Shown: one piece after another, positions 8,133 to 15,759 of the stretch | Layout of the letters: every line of letters starts with the position of its first letter | Numbering within the stretch: the stretch's first letter is position 1 | NCBI GenBank assembly: GCA_902803145.1 | Contig: CADCOT010000022.1 | Location: 1-39,977, forward strand | Source of the DNA: an uncultured Spirochaetales bacterium | GTDB lineage: Bacteria > Spirochaetota > Spirochaetia > Sphaerochaetales > Sphaerochaetaceae | Direction: 5' to 3' | DNA length: 39,977 bases | Notes under the pieces: generated by a model | Seen by the model: only the letters and a program-made list of their open reading frames with translations | What the model was told of the DNA's origin: nothing | Database searches by the model: none | Position numbers and translations under genes: made by a program

Positions 8133-9386
8133 TCAGTTGATTCTGAACTCTTCTTTGTGCTTAAGAAGAACATTAATCAGAGTCGGATCAAAGTGAGTTC
8201 CTGACTCGTTTTTCATCTCTTCAATTGCCTGATCAAACGGCATTGGTTCCTTATAACAACGGGCAGAAACCAAAGCATCAAGGACATCGGCAACAGCCAT
8301 AATTCTTGCAGAAAGAGGAATCTCTTCCCCCTTGAGGCCTTCAGGGTAGCCTGTGCCGTCCCAGCGCTCGTGGTGATAGTTTGCAATATCGGCTGCAAAA
8401 GAAATGAAGTCTTCAAAAGAAATGCCGCTCAGCACCTCTCTGACAATTCTTCCGCCTGCTGCTGCGTGCTTTTTCATTTCTTCACGCTCTTCTTCAGTAA
8501 GCTTTCCAGGCTTCTTGAGAATTCTGTCAGAGACAACAATCTTTCCAACATCGTGAAGCGGGGAAAGGGTGTAAAGCATAAGAATGAAATCATCTGTAAT
8601 TTCTTTGCTGTAAACATGCTCGCTTCTTGCCAGTGTGGCAAGCTTCTTTACATATTCCTTGGTGCGGAAAATATGCTCACCGGTTTCTGTGTCGCGGCTT
8701 TCAATCAGGTTGGCCAAACTGGAAATTACATGTTCCTGAATTGTCAAGACCTTTTCCTGATTGTCAAACTGAACCAGGTCGTTGTAGTAGATGTAACAGA
8801 TGCATGAGCAGATAGCTATGGCTATGTAAGAAACGTTAATCTTGAACAGGCTCATAGGAACAATACCGGCCAGAAGAATTACAACTACCATAACGATAGA
8901 ACCCCTGTCTCTGTGCCTGAAGTGCGTTCCGACCCTGATCAGATTTGCAATTAGGTGCAGTATTCCTGCAACAAAGAAAAATTCGTAAATAATAAAGAAA
9001 TTTCCGCGGGAATAACCTGTTTCAGAGAAATAAAATATCTTTCCAAAAGGAGCAAGGGCAGTTTCAGTAACAATGCCGAGTATCAGAAAGCATAAAAAGG
9101 CCTTTTCCTGCTTTTTCATTCCCAAAGCACCGGCAAAAAGAACTCCCAGGGTAGGTGAATAAGAGAACTGAAGAACAGTGATGATTGTCAGCGGAATTCT
9201 GAGCTCAGGGCGATACGTAATGCCGTGAACTGTAAACTCTGCAAAGCTGCAGAACAAAATTGTTGCAAATGTCAGCAGAAACCAGCTCTTCTGATGTACG
9301 GTGAAACCTTTGTAGTTCAGGACATGGAGAATCATTGTTACCATCATAAGTGCGGTGAGCATGAACTGCGCCTGGTAAAAAGTCAT
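8133..9386 (-). CDS. membrane-anchored HD-GYP protein (c-di-GMP phosphodiesterase)
   Basis: A 417-residue protein. Residues 1-200 form about seven membrane helices of no family I can name, and residues from about 215 form an HD-GYP domain. The catalytic HD pair is in HDVGKI at 278-283, the HHERWDGTGYP motif is at 338-348, and ADVLDAL is at 366-372. HD-GYP proteins hydrolyse cyclic di-GMP, and all visible metal ligands are present, so activity is likely. The N-terminal part is probably a sensor, arranged like 7TM receptor-HD proteins though without a visible extracellular domain. The gene converges with the ComB-like gene with no spacer and diverges from the barrel-Nudix gene. GGAG lies about 10 nt before the start. 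Confidence 0.9.
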   Translation of the reverse strand: MTFYQAQFMLTALMMVTMILHVLNYKGFTVHQKSWFLLTFATILFCSFAEFTVHGITYRPELRIPLTIITVLQFSYSPTLGVLFAGALGMKKQEKAFLCFLILGIVTETALAPFGKIFYFSETGYSRGNFFIIYEFFFVAGILHLIANLIRVGTHFRHRDRGSIVMVVVILLAGIVPMSLFKINVSYIAIAICSCICYIYYNDLVQFDNQEKVLTIQEHVISSLANLIESRDTETGEHIFRTKEYVKKLATLARSEHVYSKEITDDFILMLYTLSPLHDVGKIVVSDRILKKPGKLTEEEREEMKKHAAAGGRIVREVLSGISFEDFISFAADIANYHHERWDGTGYPEGLKGEEIPLSARIMAVADVLDALVSARCYKEPMPFDQAIEEMKNESGTHFDPTLINVLLKHKEEFRIN

Positions 9387-9438
9387 GTGCTAATTCTCCA
9401 ATCATTGATATGATATCACTGACTAAAGCGGTTTTGCT

Positions 9439-10365
9439 ATGATGAAAAAATTTATTTTAATATTACTTTTTGGTATTGTTCTACTTGTTTCTGTATCTTC
9501 CGCAGGTACCTCAAGTTTATTCTTCCAGGGCATCCCGTATGCAGGGCGCACCTCTTCAGGCCAAAGGTCTGTCTACGGCTTCGGAGCAGAACTTGGCTAC
9601 AGATATAACATTTGGCGCGGCATCAAAGTAGGGGCAGACCTGTCATACAAGTCCTTCAATTATCAAGAATTACAGCGCCAAGGTGTCCTTTCATTTATTG
9701 CAAAAGCAGGCTGGAAGCAGACCTTCGGAAAGGGCAAAAACTTTGCAGTTGGCGCCTACCTTGGCCTTGGGGCCGATATCGTCATCTCCTCCAATTCTTC
9801 TAATGTTTTCTTTGCCGTAACTGCAAGCGGCGCCCTTGCTTATAAACTTAGCAATCATCTCTCCGTAATGACAGGCCTTGATTACGGCTTTCTTGACCGA
9901 AGCGTAACGGCAAAAATAGGCATGATAGTTACCTTATCACGCTTTCCCTACCACGGAGCAGGTGTTGGCCTTGTCATGGATGGTAAAATCCTTATGGGTA
10001 AACGCCTGAACACCCCTCTGTTTAGTGACAAATGGGCCATCCCCGGCGGAACTCGTGAAAAATTTGATGCAGATGACTTTGCAACTGCAACTCGCGAATT
10101 AAAAGAAGAAATGGCAATTGACTTTTTCAACCTTGATGCTACCTACATAGGGCAGTGGTCCCTTACCATTCCCTTCTTCAGTTGGAAGACCTTCTTTTAC
10201 ACCATAGACAGCATGGATCAGCAGATAGTAATGAAGGAGTTTTCCGAATACCGCTGGCTTGAGATAGACAAAATCTTGGACGGCTCATACTCCGACCTTG
10301 ATTTCAGACCGTTCACTCGTTCAGAAATGAAAAAACTTGCCAAACTCTTAGAGGAAATGAAATGA
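9439..10365 (+). CDS. signal peptide + outer-membrane-like barrel + Nudix fusion
   Basis: A 308-residue protein with an unusual architecture. Residues 1-22 are a cleavable-type signal peptide. Residues 25-169 are rich in alternating, aromatic-capped strands (VYGFGAELGYRY, IKVGADLSYKSF, FAVGAYLGLGADI, SVTAKIGMIVTLSRF), as in a small outer-membrane beta-barrel ending in an aromatic residue. Residues 172-300 look like a Nudix domain: WAIPGG at 199-204, then RELKEEMAI at 219-227. The Nudix box has two extra residues in its first loop and Ala in place of the usual Gly, so it is divergent. The frame is open throughout without a gap. Nudix enzymes normally act on cytoplasmic nucleoside diphosphates, so the location is puzzling. 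It is coupled to the ASCH gene by an ATGA overlap. Confidence 0.75.
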   Translation: MMKKFILILLFGIVLLVSVSSAGTSSLFFQGIPYAGRTSSGQRSVYGFGAELGYRYNIWRGIKVGADLSYKSFNYQELQRQGVLSFIAKAGWKQTFGKGKNFAVGAYLGLGADIVISSNSSNVFFAVTASGALAYKLSNHLSVMTGLDYGFLDRSVTAKIGMIVTLSRFPYHGAGVGLVMDGKILMGKRLNTPLFSDKWAIPGGTREKFDADDFATATRELKEEMAIDFFNLDATYIGQWSLTIPFFSWKTFFYTIDSMDQQIVMKEFSEYRWLEIDKILDGSYSDLDFRPFTRSEMKKLAKLLEEMK

Positions 10366-10802
10366 ACATAGAAGACCTTGAACACTGGCACTTTGACCTT
10401 ACAGAAGAATCTGCAAACAAACTTCTCAATCTTGTCCTGGAGGGCAAAAAGAGGGCAACCTCCAGCAGCTATCCCGGCTATCTTGTAGAAGGTGATCCCA
10501 TCCCTAAAGTCGGAGACATGAGTGTAATAACCGACTGGGACGGCAATCCCCGCTGTGTTATTAAAACCACAAAAGTCCAAATAATTCCTTTCAATGAAAT
10601 AACTTTTGACCTTGCATCTCTTGAAGGCGAAGATGAAAACCTCCAATCTTGGCGCACAAAGCACGAAGCCTTCTTTCTTGAAGAATCCAAAGAGGTAGGC
10701 TACACCTTCACACCCGACATGAAGGTAGTCTTTGAGCAATTTGAAGTAGTCAGCGTGTGCGGAAGAAGAGTACTGCCAGTAAAAGGACTGTGCTCAGGCT
10801 AA
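10362..10802 (+). CDS. ASCH domain protein
   Basis: A 146-residue soluble protein that is essentially one ASCH domain. The characteristic GKKRATSS is at 28-35, PKVGDMSVITDWDGNP sits mid-protein, and the family's Glu/Phe-rich second half follows (SWRTKHEAFFLEES). ASCH proteins have a PUA-like fold. Members bind RNA, and some small ones (YqfB) deacetylate N4-acetylcytidine. Which applies here is unknown. The start overlaps the Nudix fusion by ATGA, so the two are made together; both would fit modified-nucleotide metabolism if the Nudix part were cytoplasmic. The last 53 nt overlap the convergent antiporter gene. Confidence 0.82.
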   Translation: MNIEDLEHWHFDLTEESANKLLNLVLEGKKRATSSSYPGYLVEGDPIPKVGDMSVITDWDGNPRCVIKTTKVQIIPFNEITFDLASLEGEDENLQSWRTKHEAFFLEESKEVGYTFTPDMKVVFEQFEVVSVCGRRVLPVKGLCSG

Positions 10803-12222
10803 GGCCAATCCAGGCTGTACCTGTCAGGCCGATAATCAGGTAGCCGATTGCGCAGATAATGGCAACTAAGGTTGCATACGGAATCTGTGTCTCAACGTGA
10901 CGAATGTGCTTACACTGAGCACCGGTGGAGGAGAGGATTGTTGTGTCTGAAATAGGAGAGCAGTGGTCTCCGTAGACAGAACCTGCCAAAGTTGCACCAA
11001 GAACCGGTACAAGGTAAGCCTGTGCGCCTGAAGAAGCGCAAATCATAGTGACAATGGGAATCAGCATGCCGAATGTTCCCCAAGAGGTGCCCATTGAGAA
11101 AGACATAAGGGCGGCAATCACAAAGACAAAGAACGGCAGGATGCTGACCGGGAAGTTTGAAGATGAAACAAAGCCGGAAATGAACTGGCCGGTTCCAATC
11201 ATCTGACGGCAGACACCGCCAAGACTCCACGAAAGGATGAGGATAAGCATGGGCGGAATAATGCTGCTAATGCCGTTGACAATAGATTCAATGAATTCTT
11301 TTGCACTGACAATCTTTCTTGGAATGTACATTACAAAAGCAGTGACAAGACCGGCAAAAGCGCCAAGTGAAAGACCTGCAGTGGGGTTTTCGCCAATTGC
11401 CTGAGAGAAGGGAACACCGCTGAAGAAACCGCCTACATAGGCCATGCCAAGGATTGCAAAGACAACAAGAACGGCAATGGGAAGAACAAGATCAATAACC
11501 TTGCCGTTATTTGAAGAGTGAGCAGGCTTTTCATCAACACTGTCCTGGATTTCTTCCTTTTCTGCCCTAAGTTCGGCATTTCTCATTTTGCCAAAATCCC
11601 TGCCGGACAAAGAAACAAAAAGCACCATCACGAGTGTGAGAATGGCGTACAGGTTGTATGGGATTGTTGACAGAAAAACATTGAAACCATCTGTGGCACT
11701 TACCTCAGAAGCAACCGCAACTGCCCAGGATGAAACAGGAGCGATAATGCAAACAGGGGCAGCTGTGGCATCAATAATGTAGGCAAGCTTTTCACGGGAA
11801 ATCTTCTGCCTGTCATAGATGGGGCGCATTACAGTACCGATTGTCAGACAGTTAAAGCCGTCGTCAATGAAGATCAGAAGACCAAGCAGGGAAGTGGCCA
11901 GCATGGTAGAGCGCTTTGTCCTGAGCTTTTTCTGTGCCCAACGACCATAGGCGGCCATTCCACCGGATTTGCCCACAAGTGTGATTACTGCCCACAAAAG
12001 AGCAAGGAAGATAATCATGTATGAGTTGTCGGAAATCTTTTCTGCCATCATGTCAAAAAGGTGTGAGAATACTGCAATCAGCGGCTCATGAGCTGCAATT
12101 ACGTAGATAAGCATTCCCGATAAAACACCAAGGAAAAGGGCAGAATAAACTTCCTTTGTAATCAATGCCAAAACAATGGCAATCAGAGGGGGTAGAATAG
12201 ATACAAATCCGGTTTCAATCAT
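10750..12222 (-). CDS. Na+/H+ antiporter, NhaC family
   Basis: A 490-residue inner-membrane protein with about 11-12 hydrophobic segments. NhaC-family signatures are DDGFNCLTIG at 120-129, APVSSWAVAV at 161-170, and GDHCSPISDTT at 418-428. The family exchanges sodium (sometimes with malate, lactate or amino acids) for protons, so sodium or pH homeostasis is the best general call; the exact ion pair is not readable. AGGAG lies 7 nt before the ATG. The gene's 3' end overlaps the convergent ASCH gene, and its 5' end diverges from the Phd/VapC pair across a 153-bp spacer. Confidence 0.9.
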   Translation of the reverse strand: MIETGFVSILPPLIAIVLALITKEVYSALFLGVLSGMLIYVIAAHEPLIAVFSHLFDMMAEKISDNSYMIIFLALLWAVITLVGKSGGMAAYGRWAQKKLRTKRSTMLATSLLGLLIFIDDGFNCLTIGTVMRPIYDRQKISREKLAYIIDATAAPVCIIAPVSSWAVAVASEVSATDGFNVFLSTIPYNLYAILTLVMVLFVSLSGRDFGKMRNAELRAEKEEIQDSVDEKPAHSSNNGKVIDLVLPIAVLVVFAILGMAYVGGFFSGVPFSQAIGENPTAGLSLGAFAGLVTAFVMYIPRKIVSAKEFIESIVNGISSIIPPMLILILSWSLGGVCRQMIGTGQFISGFVSSSNFPVSILPFFVFVIAALMSFSMGTSWGTFGMLIPIVTMICASSGAQAYLVPVLGATLAGSVYGDHCSPISDTTILSSTGAQCKHIRHVETQIPYATLVAIICAIGYLIIGLTGTAWIGLSLSTVLLLAVLFFRTR

Positions 12223-12300
12223 GTTCGCTCCTGTCAGTAAATCATCCTACAGAAAAAATAATATATACAAAAGACTGCAACAACCCATTATCTGATATTT

Positions 12301-12358
12301 GGTAAAAAGTACTTTACCTGCGGATAAGAATGTACTATATTTTAAATATAAAATGTAC
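12301..12358 (+). promoter_or_regulatory. putative operator/promoter of the first toxin-antitoxin pair
   Basis: A perfect inverted repeat, GGTAAA-aagtac-TTTACC (12301-12318), is followed by TGTAC at 12331-12335 and again at 12354-12358, with an AT-rich stretch containing TATATT between them. Phd/YefM antitoxins repress their own operons by binding short palindromes of this kind. A GGAGG RBS follows at 12365-12369. Confidence 0.45.
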
Positions 12359-12375
12359 ATTTTTGGAGGCTGAAA

Positions 12376-12603
12376 ATGAACTATTTTGTAACTGCAACAG
12401 ACTTGAAACAGAACCTCAGCCATTACCTTTCTCTTGTCGATGATGGTCCTGTCTCAATAACAAAGAATGGAAAGATTGTAGCTGTTTTGGTTGGCCCGCA
12501 ACTCAGAAAAGAGTTGGCAATGCGGTCCCTCAAAGGAATTCTTTCAGACCGGAATTTGTCATCAGATGAAATAAGAAATGAAAGGTTGGAGAAACTGCTT
12601 TGA
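12376..12603 (+). CDS. antitoxin, Phd/YefM family
   Basis: A 75-residue protein with the Phd/YefM N-terminal fold (YFVTATDLKQNLSHYLSLVDDGPVSITKNGKIVAVLVG), a DNA-binding and dimerising part. A charged C-terminal tail is expected to wrap the toxin. It is the first gene of a two-gene unit with the PIN toxin, which starts at the last base before its stop codon (TTGA overlap at 12600-12603). It should neutralise the toxin and repress the operon through the repeats upstream. GGAGG is placed 6 nt before the ATG. Confidence 0.88.
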   Translation: MNYFVTATDLKQNLSHYLSLVDDGPVSITKNGKIVAVLVGPQLRKELAMRSLKGILSDRNLSSDEIRNERLEKLL

Positions 12604-13028
12604 AAGTATTGATTGATACAAATGTTGCTTTGGATTTCATGTCTTCCAGAGAACCCTTTGCAACTGATGCTGAAAAAGCATTTCTCCTATGTTGCTCAGA
12701 CTTGGTAGAGGCATATATTGCTGCAAATTCATTCTGCGACCTCCATTATGTGCTCCAAAAATATCTTCATGATGAAGAAGAGACCAGAAGTGCAATGATG
12801 TTTTGGCTTGATATAGTAAAGATTGCTCAAACCAGCGAAATTGATTGTATCAATGCACTTAATTCAAGAATTAGCGATTACGAGGATGCGGTGATTGAAT
12901 CCATAGCAAAGCGTATGGAATGTGAATACATAGTTACCAGAAATCTCAAGGATTTTTCAAATTCCTCTGTTCCTGCTCTCAGCCCCGAAGAATTTGTGTT
13001 AAAAGCTCTTAAAAATCAATCCTCTTGA
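12600..13028 (+). CDS. PIN-domain toxin (VapC-like)
   Basis: A 142-residue PIN-domain ribonuclease. The conserved acidic residues are visible: Asp6 in LIDTNVALDF, the DYEDAV cluster at 93-98, and the TRN...DF block at 113-119. VapC-type toxins cleave specific RNAs, often tRNA or rRNA; the target is not predictable. Translation starts at TTG (12600), overlapping the antitoxin stop, which makes expression depend on antitoxin translation. The final 20 nt overlap the convergent MATE gene. Confidence 0.87.
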   Translation: MKVLIDTNVALDFMSSREPFATDAEKAFLLCCSDLVEAYIAANSFCDLHYVLQKYLHDEEETRSAMMFWLDIVKIAQTSEIDCINALNSRISDYEDAVIESIAKRMECEYIVTRNLKDFSNSSVPALSPEEFVLKALKNQSS

Positions 13029-14355
13029 GCTCCATTCTGAAGAAGCACAGAGAAACAATCAGGGCGGCAACCTCGGCAATTACAAAAGAATACCAGACGG
13101 CATCTAGGCCGAAGAAATGACCCAAAAGCCATGCAGACGGAATGAGGAAACCAATCTGTCTGATAATAGAAACAATCATGCTCAGATAACCATCGCCCTT
13201 TGCCTGGAACAAAGACATTGCAATAATTGAAATTGATGCGATGGGGAAGGAAAGTGAGATAGTTCTCAGACACTTCTCGCCAATTTCAATCATATCGCCG
13301 GAGGCATTGAAAAGGCTCAAAAGGGCGTCCGGGAAGGCGTTAAAGACCACTGCACCCAGACTCATGAAGACAAAGGCAATGATCATGCCAAGCTTGAGGG
13401 CTTGCATCATGCGCTGGCGGTTTCTGGCGCCGTAGTTGAAGCTGACAATCGGCAAAAGTCCGCTGTTAAGGCCGAAAACGGGCAAAAAGACAAAGCTCTG
13501 AAGTTTGAAGTAGACTCCGAAAGCTGTGGTTGCAAGTACGTTGAAGGTAATTACAATTGCGTTCATTGCACCGGTCATTACTGTTCCGATTCCCTGCATT
13601 ACAACAGCCGGAAGACCGACTTTGATAATGTCTGAAAAACTGGATTTGTCTATTGACGGGCGGGTGAGTCTGACCTTTATGTACTTGTTTTTTGCAAGGA
13701 AAATCAGGCCCAAAATCATTGAAAAACACTGTCCCATTACCGTAGCAATTGCAGCACCTTTGACGCCCATAGCCGGCAGACCGAAGTAGCCAAAGATCAG
13801 GATGGGGTCCATGATAATATTGAAAATAGCTCCGACGCCCTGGATTATCATGGGCTGGATTGTGTTTCCAGTAGCCTGAATCATTTTCTCACACAAGGTG
13901 GCGATAAAGACACCGATTGAGAAGCAAAGACATATACGCAAATAAGTTACTGACATTTCTGCCAGGGCAGGATATGTTACATAAAGCCTTACAAACGGGC
14001 CTGAAAAGAAAAGACCGATCAAAACAAACAGACCATAAAGACAAAGGTCAATTGCGTAGCCGGTTTCAGCTGCATTGGAAGCCTCTTTTTCCAGCCCTGC
14101 ACCAAGGCGTCTGGAAATGACAGAACAAGTACCGATATTCATTCCGATTGCAAATGCAAAAAGCAGCATCTGAAGAGGGAAGGCAATTGAAACTGCGGTA
14201 AGAGCCTCCTCACTGAAACGTGCAACAAAAATGCTGTCTACAATGTTGTACAGTGCCTGAATCAGCATTGAAAACATGGTTGGAACGGACATGTATATGA
14301 GAAGTTTTCCTACCGGCATTGTGCCGAGTCTGTTATTAGATAAGCTCTGTGACAT
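13009..14355 (-). CDS. MATE-family multidrug/Na+ exporter
   Basis: A 448-residue inner-membrane protein with about 12 helices in two related halves. The start, MPVGKLLIYMSVPTMFSML followed by LYNIVDSIFVARF and LTAVSIAFPLQMLLFAFAIGMNIG, is typical of the MepA/NorM branch of MATE exporters, which expel cationic drugs or metabolites using sodium or protons. The substrate is unknown. It lies alone on the minus strand between the toxin gene, which it overlaps by 20 nt, and the divergent mnmE. I see no strong ribosome binding site before the ATG. Confidence 0.88.
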   Translation of the reverse strand: MSQSLSNNRLGTMPVGKLLIYMSVPTMFSMLIQALYNIVDSIFVARFSEEALTAVSIAFPLQMLLFAFAIGMNIGTCSVISRRLGAGLEKEASNAAETGYAIDLCLYGLFVLIGLFFSGPFVRLYVTYPALAEMSVTYLRICLCFSIGVFIATLCEKMIQATGNTIQPMIIQGVGAIFNIIMDPILIFGYFGLPAMGVKGAAIATVMGQCFSMILGLIFLAKNKYIKVRLTRPSIDKSSFSDIIKVGLPAVVMQGIGTVMTGAMNAIVITFNVLATTAFGVYFKLQSFVFLPVFGLNSGLLPIVSFNYGARNRQRMMQALKLGMIIAFVFMSLGAVVFNAFPDALLSLFNASGDMIEIGEKCLRTISLSFPIASISIIAMSLFQAKGDGYLSMIVSIIRQIGFLIPSAWLLGHFFGLDAVWYSFVIAEVAALIVSLCFFRMELKRIDF

Positions 14356-14435
14356 CAGGGGTTTATCTTACTCTGCAATAATATAATGTCAAGAAACATT
14401 GATGCTTTTCTCTTAATAAAGTAATCTTTTGCAGT

Positions 14436-15758
14436 ATGGGTGCCTACAGAACCGACGACATTATTTTTGCCCTTGCAACTCCATGGGGAACCGGAGCTCT
14501 AGCAGTAATCCGCCTTTCCGGCGATTCCTGCATCCAGGCACTTTCTCCGTATTTTAAGAGCAAGATTCCTCTGACAGAGGTAAAAAGTGGCTGTACAGTC
14601 TACGGAAACCTTGCAGATTTGGATAAATGTGTTCTCACAGTCTACAAAGACGGCCACGGCTACACAGGAGAAGAAGCAATAGAAATCTCCTGTCACGGCG
14701 GCCTTCAGACAGTAAAAGCCATACTTGAGTTTCTTCAGAAAATTGGCTTCAGACAGGCAGGGCGGGGCGAATTTACCCTAAGAGCCTTCATGCACGGCAA
14801 GATGGACCTGACCCGCTCAGAAGCTGTTGCAGAACTGATAGACAGTAAAACTCAGAAATCCAGAAGTGCAAGCCTTCAGCGCCTTGACGGGAACCTTCAA
14901 AGACGTATTTCAGAGATTAGAAAAGCAGTTTTGGAAATAATGGCCACGGTAGAGGTTCAGCTGGATTATGCAGAAGATGAAACCGAACCGGATCTTGGCT
15001 ATCCGGTAGAAGAAACCCGGAAAGTTCTAGAGCAGATAGATAGGCTCAGGCGTACCTACAGCACAGGCAAGCTGTACTCCGAAGGTGCAAGGATTGTACT
15101 TGCAGGCCCTGTAAATGCAGGAAAAAGCTCACTGTTCAACTACATGCTTAACGAGGAGCGCGCCATAGTAAGTCCTGTAGAAGGAACAACGCGTGACTTC
15201 ATTGAGGGACAGTGCTCAATTCATGGAATTCCTGTGCGGCTGTACGACACTGCAGGTCTTAGAGAAAGCACAGATGTGATAGAAGAAGAGGGCATAAGAC
15301 GCAGTCGCTCCCTCTTGGATGCTGCAGATTTGATTCTCTACCTTGCTGAAACTGAAAAAGACCTAGACCCTGAAATTACAAAGCGGGATAACTGCATTGT
15401 TGTTTTTTCAAAAACGGATCTGGGCACTGTGGGCAGTGTGGGCACTACGGGCATTTCCATCATAACAGGGCACGGACTGGAAGAACTGTATAATTTAATT
15501 GAGAAAAAGCTCTGTGAAACCGCTCCGGCTTTGGAAGAGGGAGATTTGGTAATTCAAAGCTCCCGTCAAAAGGACTGTCTTGACCGTGCCTACGATGCAC
15601 TTGTTTCTGCCCTTGAACACAACAACATAGGCCTTGGCCTTGATATAGTTGCAGTAGATGTAAAAGAAGCTTTGGACAGCCTTGGTGAAATTACCGGTGA
15701 AGTTACCACCGACGATATTCTGGACAGCATTTTCTCCAGATTCTGTGTAGGAAAGTGA
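14436..15758 (+). CDS. mnmE: tRNA modification GTPase MnmE
   Basis: A 440-residue MnmE/TrmE, which with MnmG installs the cmnm5 group on the wobble uridine of several tRNAs. The N-terminal folate-binding domain starts at ATPWGTGALAVIRLSG. The GTPase motifs are G1 GPVNAGKS at 224-231, G2 TTRD at 251-254 and G3 DTAGLR at 271-276. G4 reads SKTD instead of the usual NKxD. The C-terminal catalytic FCVGK motif is intact. It is the first gene of a run that continues to pdxY with only 1-12 nt between genes. No clear ribosome binding site precedes the ATG. Confidence 0.97.
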   Translation: MGAYRTDDIIFALATPWGTGALAVIRLSGDSCIQALSPYFKSKIPLTEVKSGCTVYGNLADLDKCVLTVYKDGHGYTGEEAIEISCHGGLQTVKAILEFLQKIGFRQAGRGEFTLRAFMHGKMDLTRSEAVAELIDSKTQKSRSASLQRLDGNLQRRISEIRKAVLEIMATVEVQLDYAEDETEPDLGYPVEETRKVLEQIDRLRRTYSTGKLYSEGARIVLAGPVNAGKSSLFNYMLNEERAIVSPVEGTTRDFIEGQCSIHGIPVRLYDTAGLRESTDVIEEEGIRRSRSLLDAADLILYLAETEKDLDPEITKRDNCIVVFSKTDLGTVGSVGTTGISIITGHGLEELYNLIEKKLCETAPALEEGDLVIQSSRQKDCLDRAYDALVSALEHNNIGLGLDIVAVDVKEALDSLGEITGEVTTDDILDSIFSRFCVGK

Positions 15759-15759
15759 A

